64,000 nt of DNA from Symbiodinium natans (Eukaryota; Sar; Dinophyceae; Suessiales; Symbiodiniaceae): the NCBI GenBank assembly GCA_905221605.1, contig CAJNDS010002363.1:344589-408588 (forward strand), read 5' to 3'. Below, piece by piece: positions 35,508-47,289 of this stretch (within the stretch, counting starts at the first letter, position 1; the number at the start of each line of letters is the position of its first letter). The notes under the pieces were generated by a model. It made no database searches and was not told where the DNA came from. It worked only from the letters and a program-made list of their open reading frames with translations. The translations under genes were made by a program, and so were the position numbers.

Positions 35508-36002
35508 CTGTTGCTCTGAAAAAGTCCTATAAACTCAAGGGATGAAAAGAAGGGGCCCTTATAAGGGACCTTAGGTATAAAGGGACTATATAAGGTGTGT
35601 GTATATACATATAGGTATATGGATATATGTATAATATTTTCGGGGTAATCTAGGAGAAGAACAAGAGCCGCATTTCTAGGGTCTCCTCCTTCAAGCCCTT
35701 GAAACCCTCAGCTTGAGCTGAAAGTTAGTAAGCCCTACATGCCCCTTGGGTCTGTCAGGGACATATAGGATTCTTGGGGCAAGCTACAAATGGAGAGGTT
35801 GTGGCTGCTTAAGGTCTTTCTCTCTCTCTCTCTCTCTCTGCCGTGCCATCCTCTAGGGTCTTGCTACGCAAGGTCTGTGGGGTATTTGTAGGGCGTTGGT
35901 CGCAGCAGTTTGCGGTTTCTGGTCTGCGGTGTAGAGTCGAAAGTCCAACCAAGGGTTTAGGGTTTAGGGTTTAGGGTTGCAGCTTCAACACGGGGATCCA
36001 AA

Positions 36003-36114
36003 AGGGGTTGCCGAAATTGGGGGGGGGTACCTTTTTGGGGGTCCTTGTTAACTACAAGGGCTACTATTTGGGGGGGGATTTTAGGGGTCCCCTATTTTCG
36101 TAAACCCCCAAATG
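36003..36114. mobile_element. Foldback element family D
   Basis: GGGGTTGCCGAAATTGGGG start and TATTTTCGTAAACCCCCAAA end. A shorter relative lies at 36957-37013. Confidence 0.8.
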
Positions 36115-36123
36115 GCCCTCAGC

Positions 36124-36294
36124 CCTTGACCCACAAGCTCCTACCATATGGCTCAACCACTCGGTACATTGATCCTCGAGATCTTTGGTAGGGCAAGCCG
36201 CATTCGCTGCCCCAGGCAAAAGGTCGTGCGCGAACCTTCCTGGAAAGGCGGCAGGGAGTACGGCCACCTGTGGGAGGACGCGGGCTTTTGCCAT
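36124..36294 (-). CDS. Coding island, unknown family
   Basis: Up to 57 codons with an ATG: MAKARVLPQVAVLPAAFPG, then DLEDQCTEWLSHMVGACGS. The exon may instead begin at CCACAG|GTG. One of the longer islands in this part; no domain recognised. Confidence 0.5.
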
Positions 36295-36395
36295 GTTGTT
36301 GGGAGATTTTGAGAACCCTGAGCATCATTTTGCTAGACTTCGCCCTAAACCCTAAACCCGAAACCCTAAACCCTAAACCCTAATCCCCAAGTAGG

Positions 36396-36480
36396 GAGCC
36401 AGAACTCTGGATCTCGGGGACATCGTGGAGCCCACCACAAACGACTAACAAGGCTCCTAGGTAGAGCTTCCCGTGACAGT
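36396..36480 (-). CDS. Coding island, unknown family
   Basis: Open stretch with KLYLGALLVVCGGLHDVPE. The pattern faintly resembles a beta-propeller blade, but this is not enough to assign a family. Confidence 0.45.
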
Positions 36481-36726
36481 TCCACGTTTAGGGTTTAGGG
36501 TTTAGGGTTTAGGGCGCTAAGTCTAGCCCCCATGATGCCTTGATTCAAACACGCCTGAAACCACAGATACGCCATAAGTCAAAGCATTCCCAAGCCGTGC
36601 TTCCACAAATCACCGTGCTGCTTCACAGCCATAAGGTCACAAACCCGAGCCCTCAAACCGATGTAGGGTTCGTAAGGTCACAGGTGTTAATTCCACGCCT
36701 GTGCCCGCTCAACATCCCACCTCCCC

Positions 36727-36810
36727 AGCCAAGAGAGCCCCGCTGCTGGCAGCACCGAGCGATGCAGCGAGGTCGGCAGGCAGCAGAAAGGCGGGAGACA
36801 CCAACTGCGC
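36727..36810 (-). CDS. Coding island, unknown family
   Basis: Acceptor TCATCAG|GCG, then AQLVSPAFLLPADLAASLG and AASSGALLAGE. Confidence 0.5.
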
Positions 36811-37017
36811 CTGATGAATAATGGTTTACTTGGTGCCCTCAACCACAAGCCACAAGGACAAGAAGATGTCAGCAGCAGAGCCATTACGGGAAAAACCACG
36901 GTTTGGAAGAAAACCCTGTGGACGCGGTAATGCTGTCATGCGCAGCACACCGAAATGGGGATTTCCGAACGTAGGGGGTACCCCTTGTATACTCGAAGTA
37001 CCCCCAAATAATGAGGA

Positions 37018-37088
37018 CACGCCAGTCTGAAGCCACAAGCCCCAGAGCAGTGTGTCCTTCGCAGGCAAAGCAGCGGCTGCAACAAGTC
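37018..37088 (-). CDS. Coding island, unknown family
   Basis: Acceptor GCGCCAG|GA, then LVAAAALPAKDTLLWGLWLQ. Confidence 0.5.
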
Positions 37089-37102
37089 CTGGCGCAGGAC
37101 CC

Positions 37103-37234
37103 TACTTCGAAGTTCAGGGTATTGATAACCCCAGTTATACTGCAACTATAAGCCCCCTAAGTCCCCGAAGTCCTCTACGTAGGTTACAAGTCGGCTTCTG
37201 ATTGGGGTTATAAGTGCCCATGAACCTCCAAGTA
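37103..37234. mobile_element. Foldback element family A, copy 4
   Basis: TACTTCGAAGTTCAGGGTA start and GCCCATGAACCTCCAAGTA end, with inner CCCCCTAAGTCCCCGAAG. Confidence 0.9.
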
Positions 37235-37259
37235 GGCCCTCTGCAGCGACTGATCCACC

Positions 37260-37372
37260 TACTTGGAGGTTGTTGGGTACTTATACGTAGGGTTAGAAGT
37301 AGGGTAGCCTGTGGTTGTCTCAGTTTCCAAGTGCACTTATAACCGAACTAAGCACCCATGAACCTTCAAGTA
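37260..37372. mobile_element. Foldback element family A, copy 5
   Basis: TACTTGGAGGTTGTTGGGTA start and ACCCATGAACCTTCAAGTA end. Only 25 bp from copy 4. Confidence 0.9.
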
Positions 37373-37376
37373 GCCA

Positions 37377-37496
37377 CCTCCACTACCCGAATTCCCAACC
37401 TTCCCCTGCCTTCCCTGAAAGCCGGCCCACGGAACCCAAACGCAGAGTTGAGGAATGTGGTGCGAGCCCATGCAAAAAAGCGAACCAGGATGGCCC
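37377..37496 (-). CDS. Coding island, unknown family
   Basis: Long open minus-strand stretch with RFFAWARTTFLNSAFGFRGP and AFREGRGRLGIRVVEV. Begins immediately beside family A copy 5. Confidence 0.5.
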
Positions 37497-38261
37497 TATA
37501 AAAAACCCTCTGAACAAAAAGATTCCCTGAACAAAAATCACTCTTAACTGAACCACAAAAAAAAGGGGGAAAATGCAAAATGTCCCAAATGGCCTACCTA
37601 GCTAAGGAATACATATTCTCTACTTCGGGGGTACTTGGGCACTCGCCTGAGCTGCCAGGGTCCGCTGCAAGATGACTGACGCAGACGCCTCTGACAGTCT
37701 AGGGTTTAGGATTTAGGATTTAGGGTTTAGGGTTTGGGGTTTAGGGTTAGCTCTTCACCAGCTTCCGATATCCGCGGCCATCCTCTTGAACTCCCTCTAC
37801 TGAACCTAGAAACCTAAACAAAAGACCCTAAACCCTAAGCCCTAAACAATATTGAAACAAAAAGCCTGAACCATGGGCTAAGTTCCTGAACTGTCGGGTC
37901 TCGAACTCTCCTGGGCTCTTTCTAGGGGCCAAATGAATTAGAATTGGGTTGTGGGGCTTATTATAATATAATCATAAAGGGATTATAAAGGAATACTGTT
38001 AGTAATTATTCCGACCCCTATATTCGATATAGGCCCTTTGAAACAGGCTTCAACCCACACTAAACACAACCCTAAAGCACAAACTCCATCAAACCCCAAA
38101 GCGCAAAAGCGTAAACTGCTAAACCCTGTCAACCATAAGCCCACCCACACACACACACACCCCAAACCCTAAACTAACCCTAAACCCTAAACCCCAAACC
38201 CTAAACCCTAAACCCCAAACCCCAAACCCTAAACCCCAAGCCTTAAACCCTAAGAGAGTTT

Positions 38262-38349
38262 GCCTTTTGCATCGGAGGTCAGCTCTTGGGGCTCCGCTGA
38301 AGCTTGCAGGCCACGGTCTGTGAACCACCTCGGCTCACTGGGCTTGCTT
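38262..38349 (-). CDS. Coding island, unknown family
   Basis: Open stretch PSEPRWFTDRGLQASAEPQ then ELTSDAKGK, after CCTGCAAG. Confidence 0.45.
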
Positions 38350-38376
38350 GCAGGGACTTGTGAGGGAACTTATTTG

Positions 38377-38411
<35 letters not shown>

Positions 38412-38938
38412 GTGTATACATATATGTGTATGTATGTACAGATGAATAAATACACAGATATAGATACACATATATAATAATGCATATATATATATATATA
38501 AGGAATAGCTTCTACGTGGAAGGCTGAGGCTTCAAGCTTTTAGGGTGCAGGGCCCAAGGGTGAAGCTAACGTCCCCGAACTGGCGCGGGCTGCAGAACTG
38601 ACCGAACCCTAAGTCTGAGACAGGGATTATTTACCTAGATACTAGAGGTACACATATGTACAATGTACACATATACAATATATATATATATGCACACCGA
38701 GGTACTATAGGTATGAGCCTTAAGTCTGATGAGGCTGTTTTAGGGTGCGACACGCCCTAAGCCAAGGTCCTCAATGAGGGTTTCGGGTTCTGGCATCTGG
38801 AACGCAAGGCAAACCGTACTCCCTAGGCCCTAGAGGCCGCAATAGGAAGCCTACTAAGTTCTAAACACTTCAGAGGGGGTAAGACGCTTAAACCCCAAAC
38901 CCGCTTAAACCCCAAACCCTAAACCCTTAACCTGAAAC

Positions 38939-39003
38939 CGCCGGAACCGGCTCACAGTAGAGACCGGGCGGGGAAGTCAGGGTTCGAATCCCTTCCGGGC
39001 CGC
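38939..39003 (+). tRNA. Truncated tRNA-like sequence
   Basis: A perfect internal promoter B box and T-loop (GGTTCGAATCC, 38981-38991), an A-box/D-arm-like CGGCTCACAGTAGAG (from 38948), and acceptor-like arms CCGGAA (38941) and TTCCGG (38993) that pair. Only about 65 nt long: the anticodon arm is missing, so it is a tRNA remnant or a tRNA-derived SINE head rather than a working tRNA. Confidence 0.4.
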
Positions 39004-39277
39004 TCCGTGGTACCATAGGAGATGAAGAGCTCCTCTCCTACAGTGCTTCGGGCGTGGCGTTGTTGAAGTAGTTTCACTGAAGATTCTCCGGTGTTTCAGG
39101 GTGTATACGGGTTTAGGGCTAGTTTCACTTAGGATACTTCGGAGTTCAGGGTTTAGGGTTGCTTTCTGTTCCCGGCTAGAGGTCTTGAAGGCATCTGACA
39201 CAGAAGGCTTCGGGTGTTTCGCCTGACTGAGCAACTCGGATGCACTGGCGGGCTTAGGATTGAGGATGTGAGGTTTA

Positions 39278-39389
39278 CTTGGTAGCCCAATAACCATTTC
39301 ATGATCAGGGTGCCCTTTTTTGGGGTTGGTTACTCTAAAATGCAACCTTGAACCAAAAAAAAGGGTAAAGGCTACCCATGGGCTACCAG
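39278..39389. mobile_element. Foldback element family C
   Basis: CTTGGTAGCCCAATAACC start, TTTTTTGGGGTTGGTTAC middle and ATGGGCTACCAG end. Confidence 0.9.
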
Positions 39390-39574
39390 GGAGCCCAAGA
39401 AACTCAAAACCCAAAACCCAAAACCCAAAACCCAAAACCCAAAACCCAAAAACCAAAACCCAAAACCCAAACCCGAGACTCACAAAGAACCCAAAACCCT
39501 AAACCCTAAACCCGAAACCCTAAACCCTAAACCCTAAACCCTAAACCCTAAACCCTAACTCGAGACTCACAAAA

Positions 39575-39639
39575 GGCCAAGCCGTGGGGACCTTGCCTGC
39601 TTGGATGTGCCGGCGCGTGCGCAACGCAGCCCTGCTTCC
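39575..39639 (-). CDS. Coding island, unknown family
   Basis: Acceptor CAGGAG|GGA, then SRAALRTRRHIQAGKVPTAW. A short island at about 39800 reads ARAQLRRLFE. Confidence 0.45.
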
Positions 39640-41358
39640 CTCCTGAAGTGCTGGCCGGATGTCACAGGACGGTTTCGGGGTTTAGGGTTTAGGGTTTAGG
39701 GTTTAGGGTTTAGGGTTTAGGGTTTAGGGTTTAGGGCTAGGGTTTAGGGTTTGGGGCTTAGGGTTTAGGGCTGTCTGGGTTTTCGAAAAGCCTTCGCAGC
39801 TGAGCCCGAGCCTTACAACTTCTTCTCTCCCCGTTGACGCAAGTGCTACAGGGTGGAACCGACCCTAAACCCTAAACCCTAAACCCTAAACCCTAAACCC
39901 TAAGCCCTAAACCCTAAACCCTAAACCCTAAACCCTAAACCCTAAACCCTAAACCCTAAACCCAATGATGGTTCCCGGTGTGGACAACCTGGGGCAATGG
40001 GCATCCACCGGTATTCACAAGCCGTTTCTGTGCATCTTTCACTCATGACTCTTAGCAGTGCCGGTATTGTGGAACCTCTGGTTTCCTTTAGGCCCGTAAA
40101 TGGGCGACCCCTTATGCAGCCCTGAATGCCCCATACAACCCAGGGGCCAAGACTTCAGAACCCTTTTAAAGGAGGTAAGGGACCCCATTAAAGGCCAATA
40201 AACCGACCCTTGGAGGCTTGCACGCATCCTGAACCTATGACTCTCAGTGGTGTAGTCTGCGTCCCTCGCCTGGATTTAAAGCTGATGTTGTAGCTTCGTC
40301 TGTGTGCGGAAACCCGGAAACAGCAGCACACAGGTCAGTTGTTAGGGCACCAATACCCCATAAACCCGGAACCCAAACCCTATACCCTAAACCGTACACT
40401 CTAAACCCGTCTCGTCTCAGAGATTATGAATCGGAAAGGAGCCAATGACTCAAGAACTATCCCAGGGCCTCCGATATGTGAAGATCACAATTCACCTGAA
40501 CGACGGCTAGGGTTTAGGGTTCAGGTCAGGGTTCAGGTTTTGGGGTTTAGGGTTTAGGGTTCAGGGTTTAGGGCTTCGGGTTTAGGGTTCAGGGTTTAGG
40601 GCTTCGGGTTTAGGGTTCAGGGCTTCGGGTTTAGGGTTAGGGCATGCAGGGCTGGCATCTGGCATGAGGATGGGTTTGGCTGTTGTGCGGAGGTTGAAAA
40701 CAACTCTTCATGGGTTATGGGTTCAGGGTTCAGGGTTCAGAGTTCAGGGTTTAGGGTTTAGGGTGGTTGAAAACCCTAAACCCTAAACCCGTGTGCAAAA
40801 AACTGACTCCGTCGAGTTGACCTTGTGTCACAGCCCAGAATAAGGATAATAGTACCCCTATTAGAATCCCGACTAAGGACTGCTACTAGTAAAAGGGGAA
40901 GCATCCCCGACAAGTCCCCTTCGAACCCCCTTCCCAAAACCCAGCGCGTCGCCCTAAGCCACAACAAAAAAGCACCAAGTAAGCCCGAACGGGACCCTAC
41001 AGGCCCTAAGCAGACCTGAAGCCCTAAACTCTCAACCCCCGAAGTCAAACAGTCTAAAACCCTGCCGAACCCTGAACCCTGAACCCTGAAAGCCTCAACC
41101 CGAAAACCCTAAAACCACATTGAAACCAGATCCTTGACCCTACGACCTCTCTCTCTCTCCCCCCCCCACAAACCCTAAACCCTAAAACCCCTAAGGCCCT
41201 AAAACCGTAAAGGCCCTGAAGCCCTCTACACCCGATAACCCCCTAAACCCGAAAACTCGAAAACCCTAACCCCCCCCCCCCACTAACCCTAAACCCTGAA
41301 CCCTGAACCCTGAGCCCTAAACCCTAAACCCTAAACCCTGAACCCTAAACCCTAAACG

Positions 41359-41422
41359 AGGCCTGATTGCCGACACCGTGGTTGGCCAAGGAGGCCGGGC
41401 CCAGCATGAGGCGGCTCTGGGC
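41359..41422 (-). CDS. Coding island, possibly SET-domain-like
   Basis: Acceptor GCGCAG|GCC, then AQSRLMLGPASLANHGVGNQ. The G-P-x-x-x-x-N-H pattern recalls the SET-domain GP..(I)NH motif, but no other SET exon was found, so this is only a suggestion. Confidence 0.35.
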
Positions 41423-41503
41423 CTGCGCCGGTGATTTTTGATTTTGTTTCTTTTTGTTCTTTGTTTCTTATTTGATTTTATTGATTTTCTTTTTATCATG
41501 TTT

Positions 41504-41511
<8 letters not shown>

Positions 41512-41557
<46 letters not shown>
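41512..41557. repeat. Poly-T/poly-G homopolymer tract
   Basis: A T run followed by about 43 consecutive G; the G count is likely uncertain in the assembly. More G runs lie at 41705-41750. Confidence 0.95.
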
Positions 41558-41835
41558 CGTAGGGCTTAGGGTTTTAGGGTTTTGGGGTTTTGGCGTTTTT
41601 GGTTCAGGCTTCTAGGGTGTTCGGGTTTTGGGGATTTGTGGTTTTGGTTTCTTTTTTTCCTCAGGGAGTTTAGGGCACATGTTCTCGCAGTTTAGTCTGT
41701 AGTTTGGGGGGGTGGGGGGGTTGGGGGGGTTGGGGGGGGGGGGGGGTGGTTGGGGCCCGAGCAGACGGACGTTCTATGGCCAGGCATTGGGCTTAGGGTA
41801 TTGGGGTCACCTCGCGAGCCATGGTATTCGACTTG

Positions 41836-41932
41836 CTGTTGGTTAGCAAGGAATGAGGGAACTAGGGCCCTATATATACCCTTTAAGGGATTTTATAGGG
41901 TACCTCATTTCCCATTCCCTGCTAACCAACAG
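41836..41932. mobile_element. Foldback element family B
   Basis: CTGTTGGTTAGCAAGGAATG start and CATTCCCTGCTAACCAACAG end: a nearly perfect inverted repeat of about 20 bp, with CCTATATATACCC / GGGTACC inside. Confidence 0.92.
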
Positions 41933-42129
41933 TAAGTTGACCCAAATGCAAGATGCATTTTCGGCGTCGTTGCTTACGCACCTAAAGACACATGTTGTAT
42001 GTACCTGGCCCATAGCAGAGTTGGTCCGAATGTATCGGTAGGTGCCTATATTCATCAGTCTGTAGACGCTATGTTGAGTTGCAATTCTCCTACGAAGGCT
42101 GGCTGTACGGCCGTGGACAAAGTAACGAT

Positions 42130-42235
42130 GTCTGTTCCCTACGGTAAACCTTTACAGGCCCTGTACAGGATTGACAGGGACTCTCCAACCAAACCTCCTT
42201 CTGCGCCTCATCGCCGTGCTTCTCTGAAGCTGGGC
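42130..42235 (-). CDS. Coding island, unknown family
   Basis: Acceptor CTTCGCAG|GC, then SEKHGDEAQKEVWLESPCQS and CTGPVKVYR. CxxC-containing; family not recognised. Confidence 0.5.
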
Positions 42236-42758
42236 CTGCGAAGACATAGGTTGCGAGCCTTGGGCAACATGTGTGATCTTAGGGAAGGGGATGGGGGGCG
42301 CGTGGACAACTGTAGCCAGGATTAACAGCTCCAGGAACTGACACTCAGCAGTGGAATTTCAAGGCTTGGGGATTTAGGGCTAGTACGGGGCTAGGGTCGT
42401 CAAAATGTTGCACAGGCAGCTGCGTCAGCTCAGCGATATGGCTTGGCAGCACAGACACGCGCGAGGCAGCAACAGCAGCACCTCCAGCAGAAACCCTACA
42501 CCCACCAATGCCTGAATTCGATGAACCTCAAGTCCTTAATTCGACCCGAACTCCCAAGCTTTTGGCGACCGGATGAGGGGTGCCCGAAGAAACCCACCGG
42601 AAGCTTACTTCCTAGGTATAACCCTTCAAGGAATTCAAAAAAGTTGTAAAGTACTTCTGGTATCCTAATTCCATACCTGCTAAGTTAGAGGCATCGCGCA
42701 ATCCATCCTTAACCCTAAACCTTAAACCCTAAACCGCAACAAGCATCGAAAATTCCCC

Positions 42759-42765
<7 letters not shown>

Positions 42766-42794
<29 letters not shown>
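42766..42794. repeat. (CT)n microsatellite
   Basis: Fourteen or so CT units. A similar (TC)n run lies at 35818-35839. Confidence 0.95.
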
Positions 42795-42796
<2 letters not shown>

Positions 42797-43617
42797 CGCA
42801 AAGGGCACCGCAAACAAACAACGACTTGTCTCTGGCCTGCTGGCAGGTCGATGCCCGCAAAGATGCCGCACCCTCGGGGTCAAGCCCGGTCGGCTTGCGC
42901 TCTGTTAAAGAAGCTGTAGGGTTTAGGGTTTAGGGTTTAGGGTGTAGGGTTTAGGGTTTAGGGTTTAGGCTTTAGGGCTTAAATCTCAGGTGCCTCTTTG
43001 AGAAGAAGGGGCATCGTGGACTTGCCTATAAATATAGGGGAAATGTTGCAGAAAGTTCTCCCTAAACCCTAAACCCCAAACCCTAAACCCTAAACCCCAA
43101 ACCGCACCTGCGGCTGGGAGTGTGGATGGCGCCATCCACAGCGTGCAGTTCCCGGCCCTGGGCGCAGCATCAGGCACCATTCTCTTGGCGAAGCATCGGT
43201 TTAGGGTTTAGGGTTTAGGGTTTAGGGTTTAGGGTCTAGGGTTTAGAGTTCAGGGTTTAGGGTTTAGGGTTTAGGGCTTAAGGAAACCCCAGAGCCCTGT
43301 AAACCCCTACAGGCCCCAAACAAAATCACCGTATCCCTAAACCCTAAACCCTCCCAAGGAAGAGCAAATTCGCAGACCCGGGGGCGCCAGCAGCGCCCCG
43401 GCAAGGGCGGAGCCCAGCGGCGCCATGGCGCGGCCGGGCTCGGCACAGCTCTCCGCTCTTGGCTTTGCTTTTGGCCATCCGCTCAGAAGAACTGATTTTT
43501 TGGTTTAGGGTTTAGGGTTTAGGGTTCAGGGTTTTGGGGTTTAGGGTTTGTAAGGGTTAAGGGTTTAGGGTTTCGGGTTTAGGGTTTAGGGAAGAGGGCA
43601 TTTTCGGGGGGCGTGTG

Positions 43618-43867
43618 TAGAGCGGTGGGCTGGTCTGAGGGCTGAGGGGCTTGAGGACCCTTTCGGCACCCCCTTGGGAAACGGTAGTTCTTTTTGGGAG
43701 TTGCTGAGGTTTCGGCTTGGCTTTGCCTCTGAATGCTGTACTATGGGCAGCACATGCAGGGCTTGAAAAAAGTGTAGACTCAGCGCGATGCTTGGGTTGA
43801 AATACCCAAAACCCTGGTGTCGCGGCCGGCAATCAGAACTCGTGGACATGTTCTTTGCCGAAAGCAA
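43618..43867 (-). CDS. Coding island, low-complexity protein
   Basis: 83 codons open on the minus strand, with HSEAKPSRNLSNSQKELPFP and Ser/Pro/Lys-rich sequence, likely disordered. No domain. Confidence 0.35.
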
Positions 43868-44509
43868 GGGCCAACTAAGCTGCCCGGACAGAGGGGGGGG
43901 GGGGGGGCTTGAGGCTTAGGGTTCGTGGCAGGAGAGTGTCTGAATTTGTTCATAAGGGCTACAGTAGGTAGTTGGAGATGCTGCTCTGTTGTTCGAGTAT
44001 TCGAGGATTAGACTAAGGGAAGATGTTGCCTGCAGTCAGCAAGACCCATAGACGCCTTATCCCAGCCGAACTGAGAGCCACGCCGGAAAGCTGCTAAGAG
44101 CCCCGCTGAGCCGCTAAACCCCAAACTTTGTGGTTCAAGCCCTAAACCCTAAACCCTAAACCCCAAACCCTAAACCCTAAGCCTTAAACCCAGAATCCCT
44201 GACCCCCAATGTGCATCCCTACTTGCTTCAAGAGGCAACCCCCACCCAACCTCAGAGCTTCGGGCCATTCAGGGGATTAGCTAGGGTTTAGGGTTTAGGG
44301 TTTAGGGTTTAGGGTTTAGGGTTTAGGGTTTAGGGTTTAGGGTCTAGAGGGTCATTGTTCTAGCATTCATTCCAGGCTTAGGGAAAAAAACCCACCCGCC
44401 CAAAGAATCCCATAACATTAAGAAAATAAACGGTTTTCATTTTACTCCAGATGGTTTAAGCCCTAAGCCGGTTTAAGCCCTAAACCCTAGGGTTTAAGCC
44501 CTAAACCCT

Positions 44510-45210
44510 AGGGTTTAAGCCTTGAGGCCTTGAAACCCTAAACGCTGGGCCCTGAAACCTAAACACAGGCCCTGCAGGCCCTGAGGCCTTGAAACCCTAA
44601 ACGCTGGGCCCTGAAATTCTAAACGCAGGCCCTGAGGCCCGGAAACCCGAACCACAGGCTGAAACAGGCCCTGAAACCCTAAACACAGGCCCTGAAGCCC
44701 TGAAATCCTAAACGCTGGGCCCTGAAACCCTAAACACAGGCCCTGAGGCCCTGAAACCCTAAACACAGGCCCTGAAGCCCTGAAACCCTAAACGCTGGAC
44801 CCTGAAACCCTAAACACAGGCTCTGAGGCCCTGAAACCCTAAACACAGGCCCTGAGGCCTTGAAACCCTAAACGCTGGGCCCTGAAACCCTAAACAAAGC
44901 CCTGAGGACCTGAAACCCTAAACACAGGCCCTGAGGCCTTGAAACCCTAAACGCTGGGCCCTGAAACCCTAAACACAGGCCCTGAGGCCCTGAAACCCTA
45001 AACACAGGCCCTGAGGCCTTGAAACCCCAAACGCTGGGCCCTGAAACCCTAAACACAGGCCCTGAGGCCCTGAAACCCTAAACACAGGCCCTGAGGCCTT
45101 GAAACCTAAACGCTGGGCCCTGAAACCCTAAACACAGGCCTGAGGCCCTGAAACCCTAAACACAGGCCCTGAGGCCTTGAAACCCTAAACGCTGGGCCCA
45201 CCCCAAACAC
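44510..45210. repeat. Composite telomere-derived minisatellite
   Basis: Units of about 25 and 51 bp alternate AAACCCTAAACRCAGGCCCT and GAGGCCTTGAAACCCTAAAC with GCTGGGCCCTG: CCCTAAA units separated by GC-rich spacers. Confidence 0.9.
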
Positions 45211-45252
45211 AGGCCCCGAGGGGGGAGGGGGGAAGGGGGGGAGGGGGGGGTG

Positions 45253-45640
45253 GGGCCGAAATCGGCCGAACACTGGGGGGACCAGTGTTCGTGGCTTTTC
45301 GGCCAGGCCGAAATCGGCCGAACACTGGGGGGACCAGTGTTCGTGGCTTTTCGGCCGTTGCCGAAATCGGCCGAACACTGGGGGGACCAGTGTTCGTGGC
45401 TTTTCGGCCGTGGCCGAAATCGGCCGAACACTGGGGGGACCAGTGTTCGTGGCTTTTCGGCCGTGGCCGAAATCGGCCGAACACTGGGGGGACCAGTGTT
45501 CGTGGCTTTTCGGCCAGGCCGAAATCGGCCGAACACTGGGGGAACCAGTGTTCGTGGCTTTTCGGCCGTGGCCGAAATCGGCCGAACACTGGGGGGACCA
45601 GTGTTCGTGGCTTTTCGGCCGTGGCCGAAATCGGCCGAAG
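45253..45640. repeat. 52-54-bp satellite with two palindromes per unit
   Basis: About 7.3 nearly identical units of GCCGAAATCGGCCGAACACT + GGGGGGACCAGTGTTCGTGG + CTTTTCGGCC. Each unit has a CGAACACTGG/CCAGTGTTCG stem (gggga loop) and a GGCCGAAAnCGGCC-type stem that spans the unit border. Confidence 0.95.
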
Positions 45641-45710
45641 GTTTAAATATATATAAGAAAGAGAGGGTTTAGGGTTTAGGGTTTAGGGTTTAGGGTTTAG
45701 GGTTTAGGGT

Positions 45711-45807
45711 TCATGGGTACTTAGAAGTAGGTTTAGAAGTACCGCAAATACGGTTACAACCAGAGTCGCCCCACTTACAACCGCATCTACAAGTACCCAT
45801 GGGCCCT
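45711..45807. mobile_element. Foldback element family A, copy 6 (5' end lost)
   Basis: Begins inside the element at TTCATGGGTACTTAGAAG, directly after a TTTAGGG array, and ends at AAGTACCCATGGGCCCTCCAAG. Confidence 0.8.
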
Positions 45808-45966
45808 CCAAGCAAACCCTAAACCCTCAACCTTCAAAACCCTAACCTTCACGCCCTGAATCCTAACCAAATCCTTGGAACCCTAAAGCCTTTTCTACCC
45901 TAAACCCTAGACCCTAGACCCTAGACCCTAAACCCTAAACCCTAAACCCTAGCATTGATGTTCTTG

Positions 45967-46056
45967 GGAGCCCGGTTTGTGAGTGCTCCCCGCTGAAAGC
46001 CGGTGCTGGGGCAGCCAGCCGCAAGACAGCAGTGCCGGGGCATCCACACCTTCCAC
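45967..46056 (-). CDS. Coding island, unknown family
   Basis: Acceptor GCCGCAG|GTG, then VEGVDAPALLSCGWLPQHRL and SAGSTHKPGS. Confidence 0.5.
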
Positions 46057-46824
46057 CTGCGGCTTAGGGTTGAGGGTTTAGGGTTAGGGTTTAGGGTTTA
46101 GGGTTTAGGGTTTAGGGTTTAGGGTTTAGGGTTTAGGGTTTAGGGTTTAGGGTTTAGGGTTTAGGGTTTAGGGATTAGGTGCAGGAGGTCTAGGGGTTTA
46201 CGGGTGTAGGGGTGTAAGGGCTTGAGGTTTGGGGGCTTAGGGGAGTAGGAGCTTAGGGCGTAGGGGTTTAGGGTCTAGGTTTAGGGTCTAGGGTCTTGCG
46301 CACAATCTTGTCTTGGCCCCATCTTGGGTAGGTAGCTTACCCCATATACCCCTCGCAGAACCCTTGTTGCACTTGTATACGCCTTAACAAAGCCTTATGG
46401 AAGGTAGCTCTCTTCCCCATCTTGGCCAGGGCCATTATAGGTTACAGGGAATCTTCAAATCCAAACCCTAAACCCTAAACCCCAAACCCCAAACCCCAAA
46501 CCCTAAACCCTAAACCCTAAACCCTAAACCCTGCAACCCACGCCCAAACGGAAGGGCTTTGGGCTCATCGGTTTAAGGCTCTGAGGACGCACACACACAC
46601 ACACAGCAGAGCCTGAATTCGAGCCCTAAATTGGCCCTTTAGATCGTCTGAAACGGACATGCCGAAATAAGACCCTAACTCAACCAAGAGGGTCGGGGGC
46701 TTAAAGAAACATCGGCGCATTCAAGTTAAAGAAAGAAGCCTTAAACTGGCCATGAGAGCAAACCTCGCAGAATACCAGAAGTGTAAACCCTCAAGACGCA
46801 GGCCCCTTTGTGCGTCTGTGCCCC

Positions 46825-46987
46825 CTGGTTCTAGTAGGGAATGAGGCAAGTCAGGCCCTATATTCATATTAAGATTAAGATTAATATTAAGATTAATATT
46901 AATATATATATATATATACATTTGTATATACACCCTTTGAAAGATTATATAGGGTACCTGATTCCCTCGTTCCCTACTAAGAACCGG
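46825..46987. mobile_element. Foldback element family B with AT-rich interior
   Basis: CTGGTTCTAGTAGGGAATGA start and TCGTTCCCTACTAAGAACCG end. The interior is expanded by ATTAAT and TA repeats. Confidence 0.88.
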
Positions 46988-47072
46988 CCAGTGTATGGTC
47001 CCATCAAGTCTCCGGTATTGAAAGGGACTTTCGAGTCGGGAGCTGCGGCTGGCTGCATGGATGCACAGGGCC
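46988..47072 (-). CDS. Coding island, unknown family
   Basis: Open stretch ALCIHAASRSSRLESPFQYR then RLDGTIHW, immediately beside a family B element. YRRLDGT recalls a helicase C-terminal motif but is too short to assign. Confidence 0.45.
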
Positions 47073-47289
47073 CTGTTTAATAACCCTAAACCCTAAACCC
47101 TAAACCCTAAACCCTAAACCCTAAACCCTAAACCCTAAACCCTAAACCCTAAACCTAACCTTAAATCCTAAAGCCCTAGCCCCGGTAAACCCTCAAGCCC
47201 CCATTTGATTTGAAACCCCAAACCCTAAACCCTAAACCCTAAACCCTAAACCCTAAACCCTAAACCCTAAACCTAATTAACTTGTACCC

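Noticed and set aside
43105-43195. Plus-strand exon reading VDGAIHSVQFPALGAASG
   Set aside because: The minus strand is also open (GRELHAVDGAIHTPSR after CCAG); the two could not be separated, so neither was listed as a feature.
45253-45640. CRISPR-like array
   Set aside because: Units are directly adjacent with no unique spacers, and the context is eukaryotic; this is a satellite.
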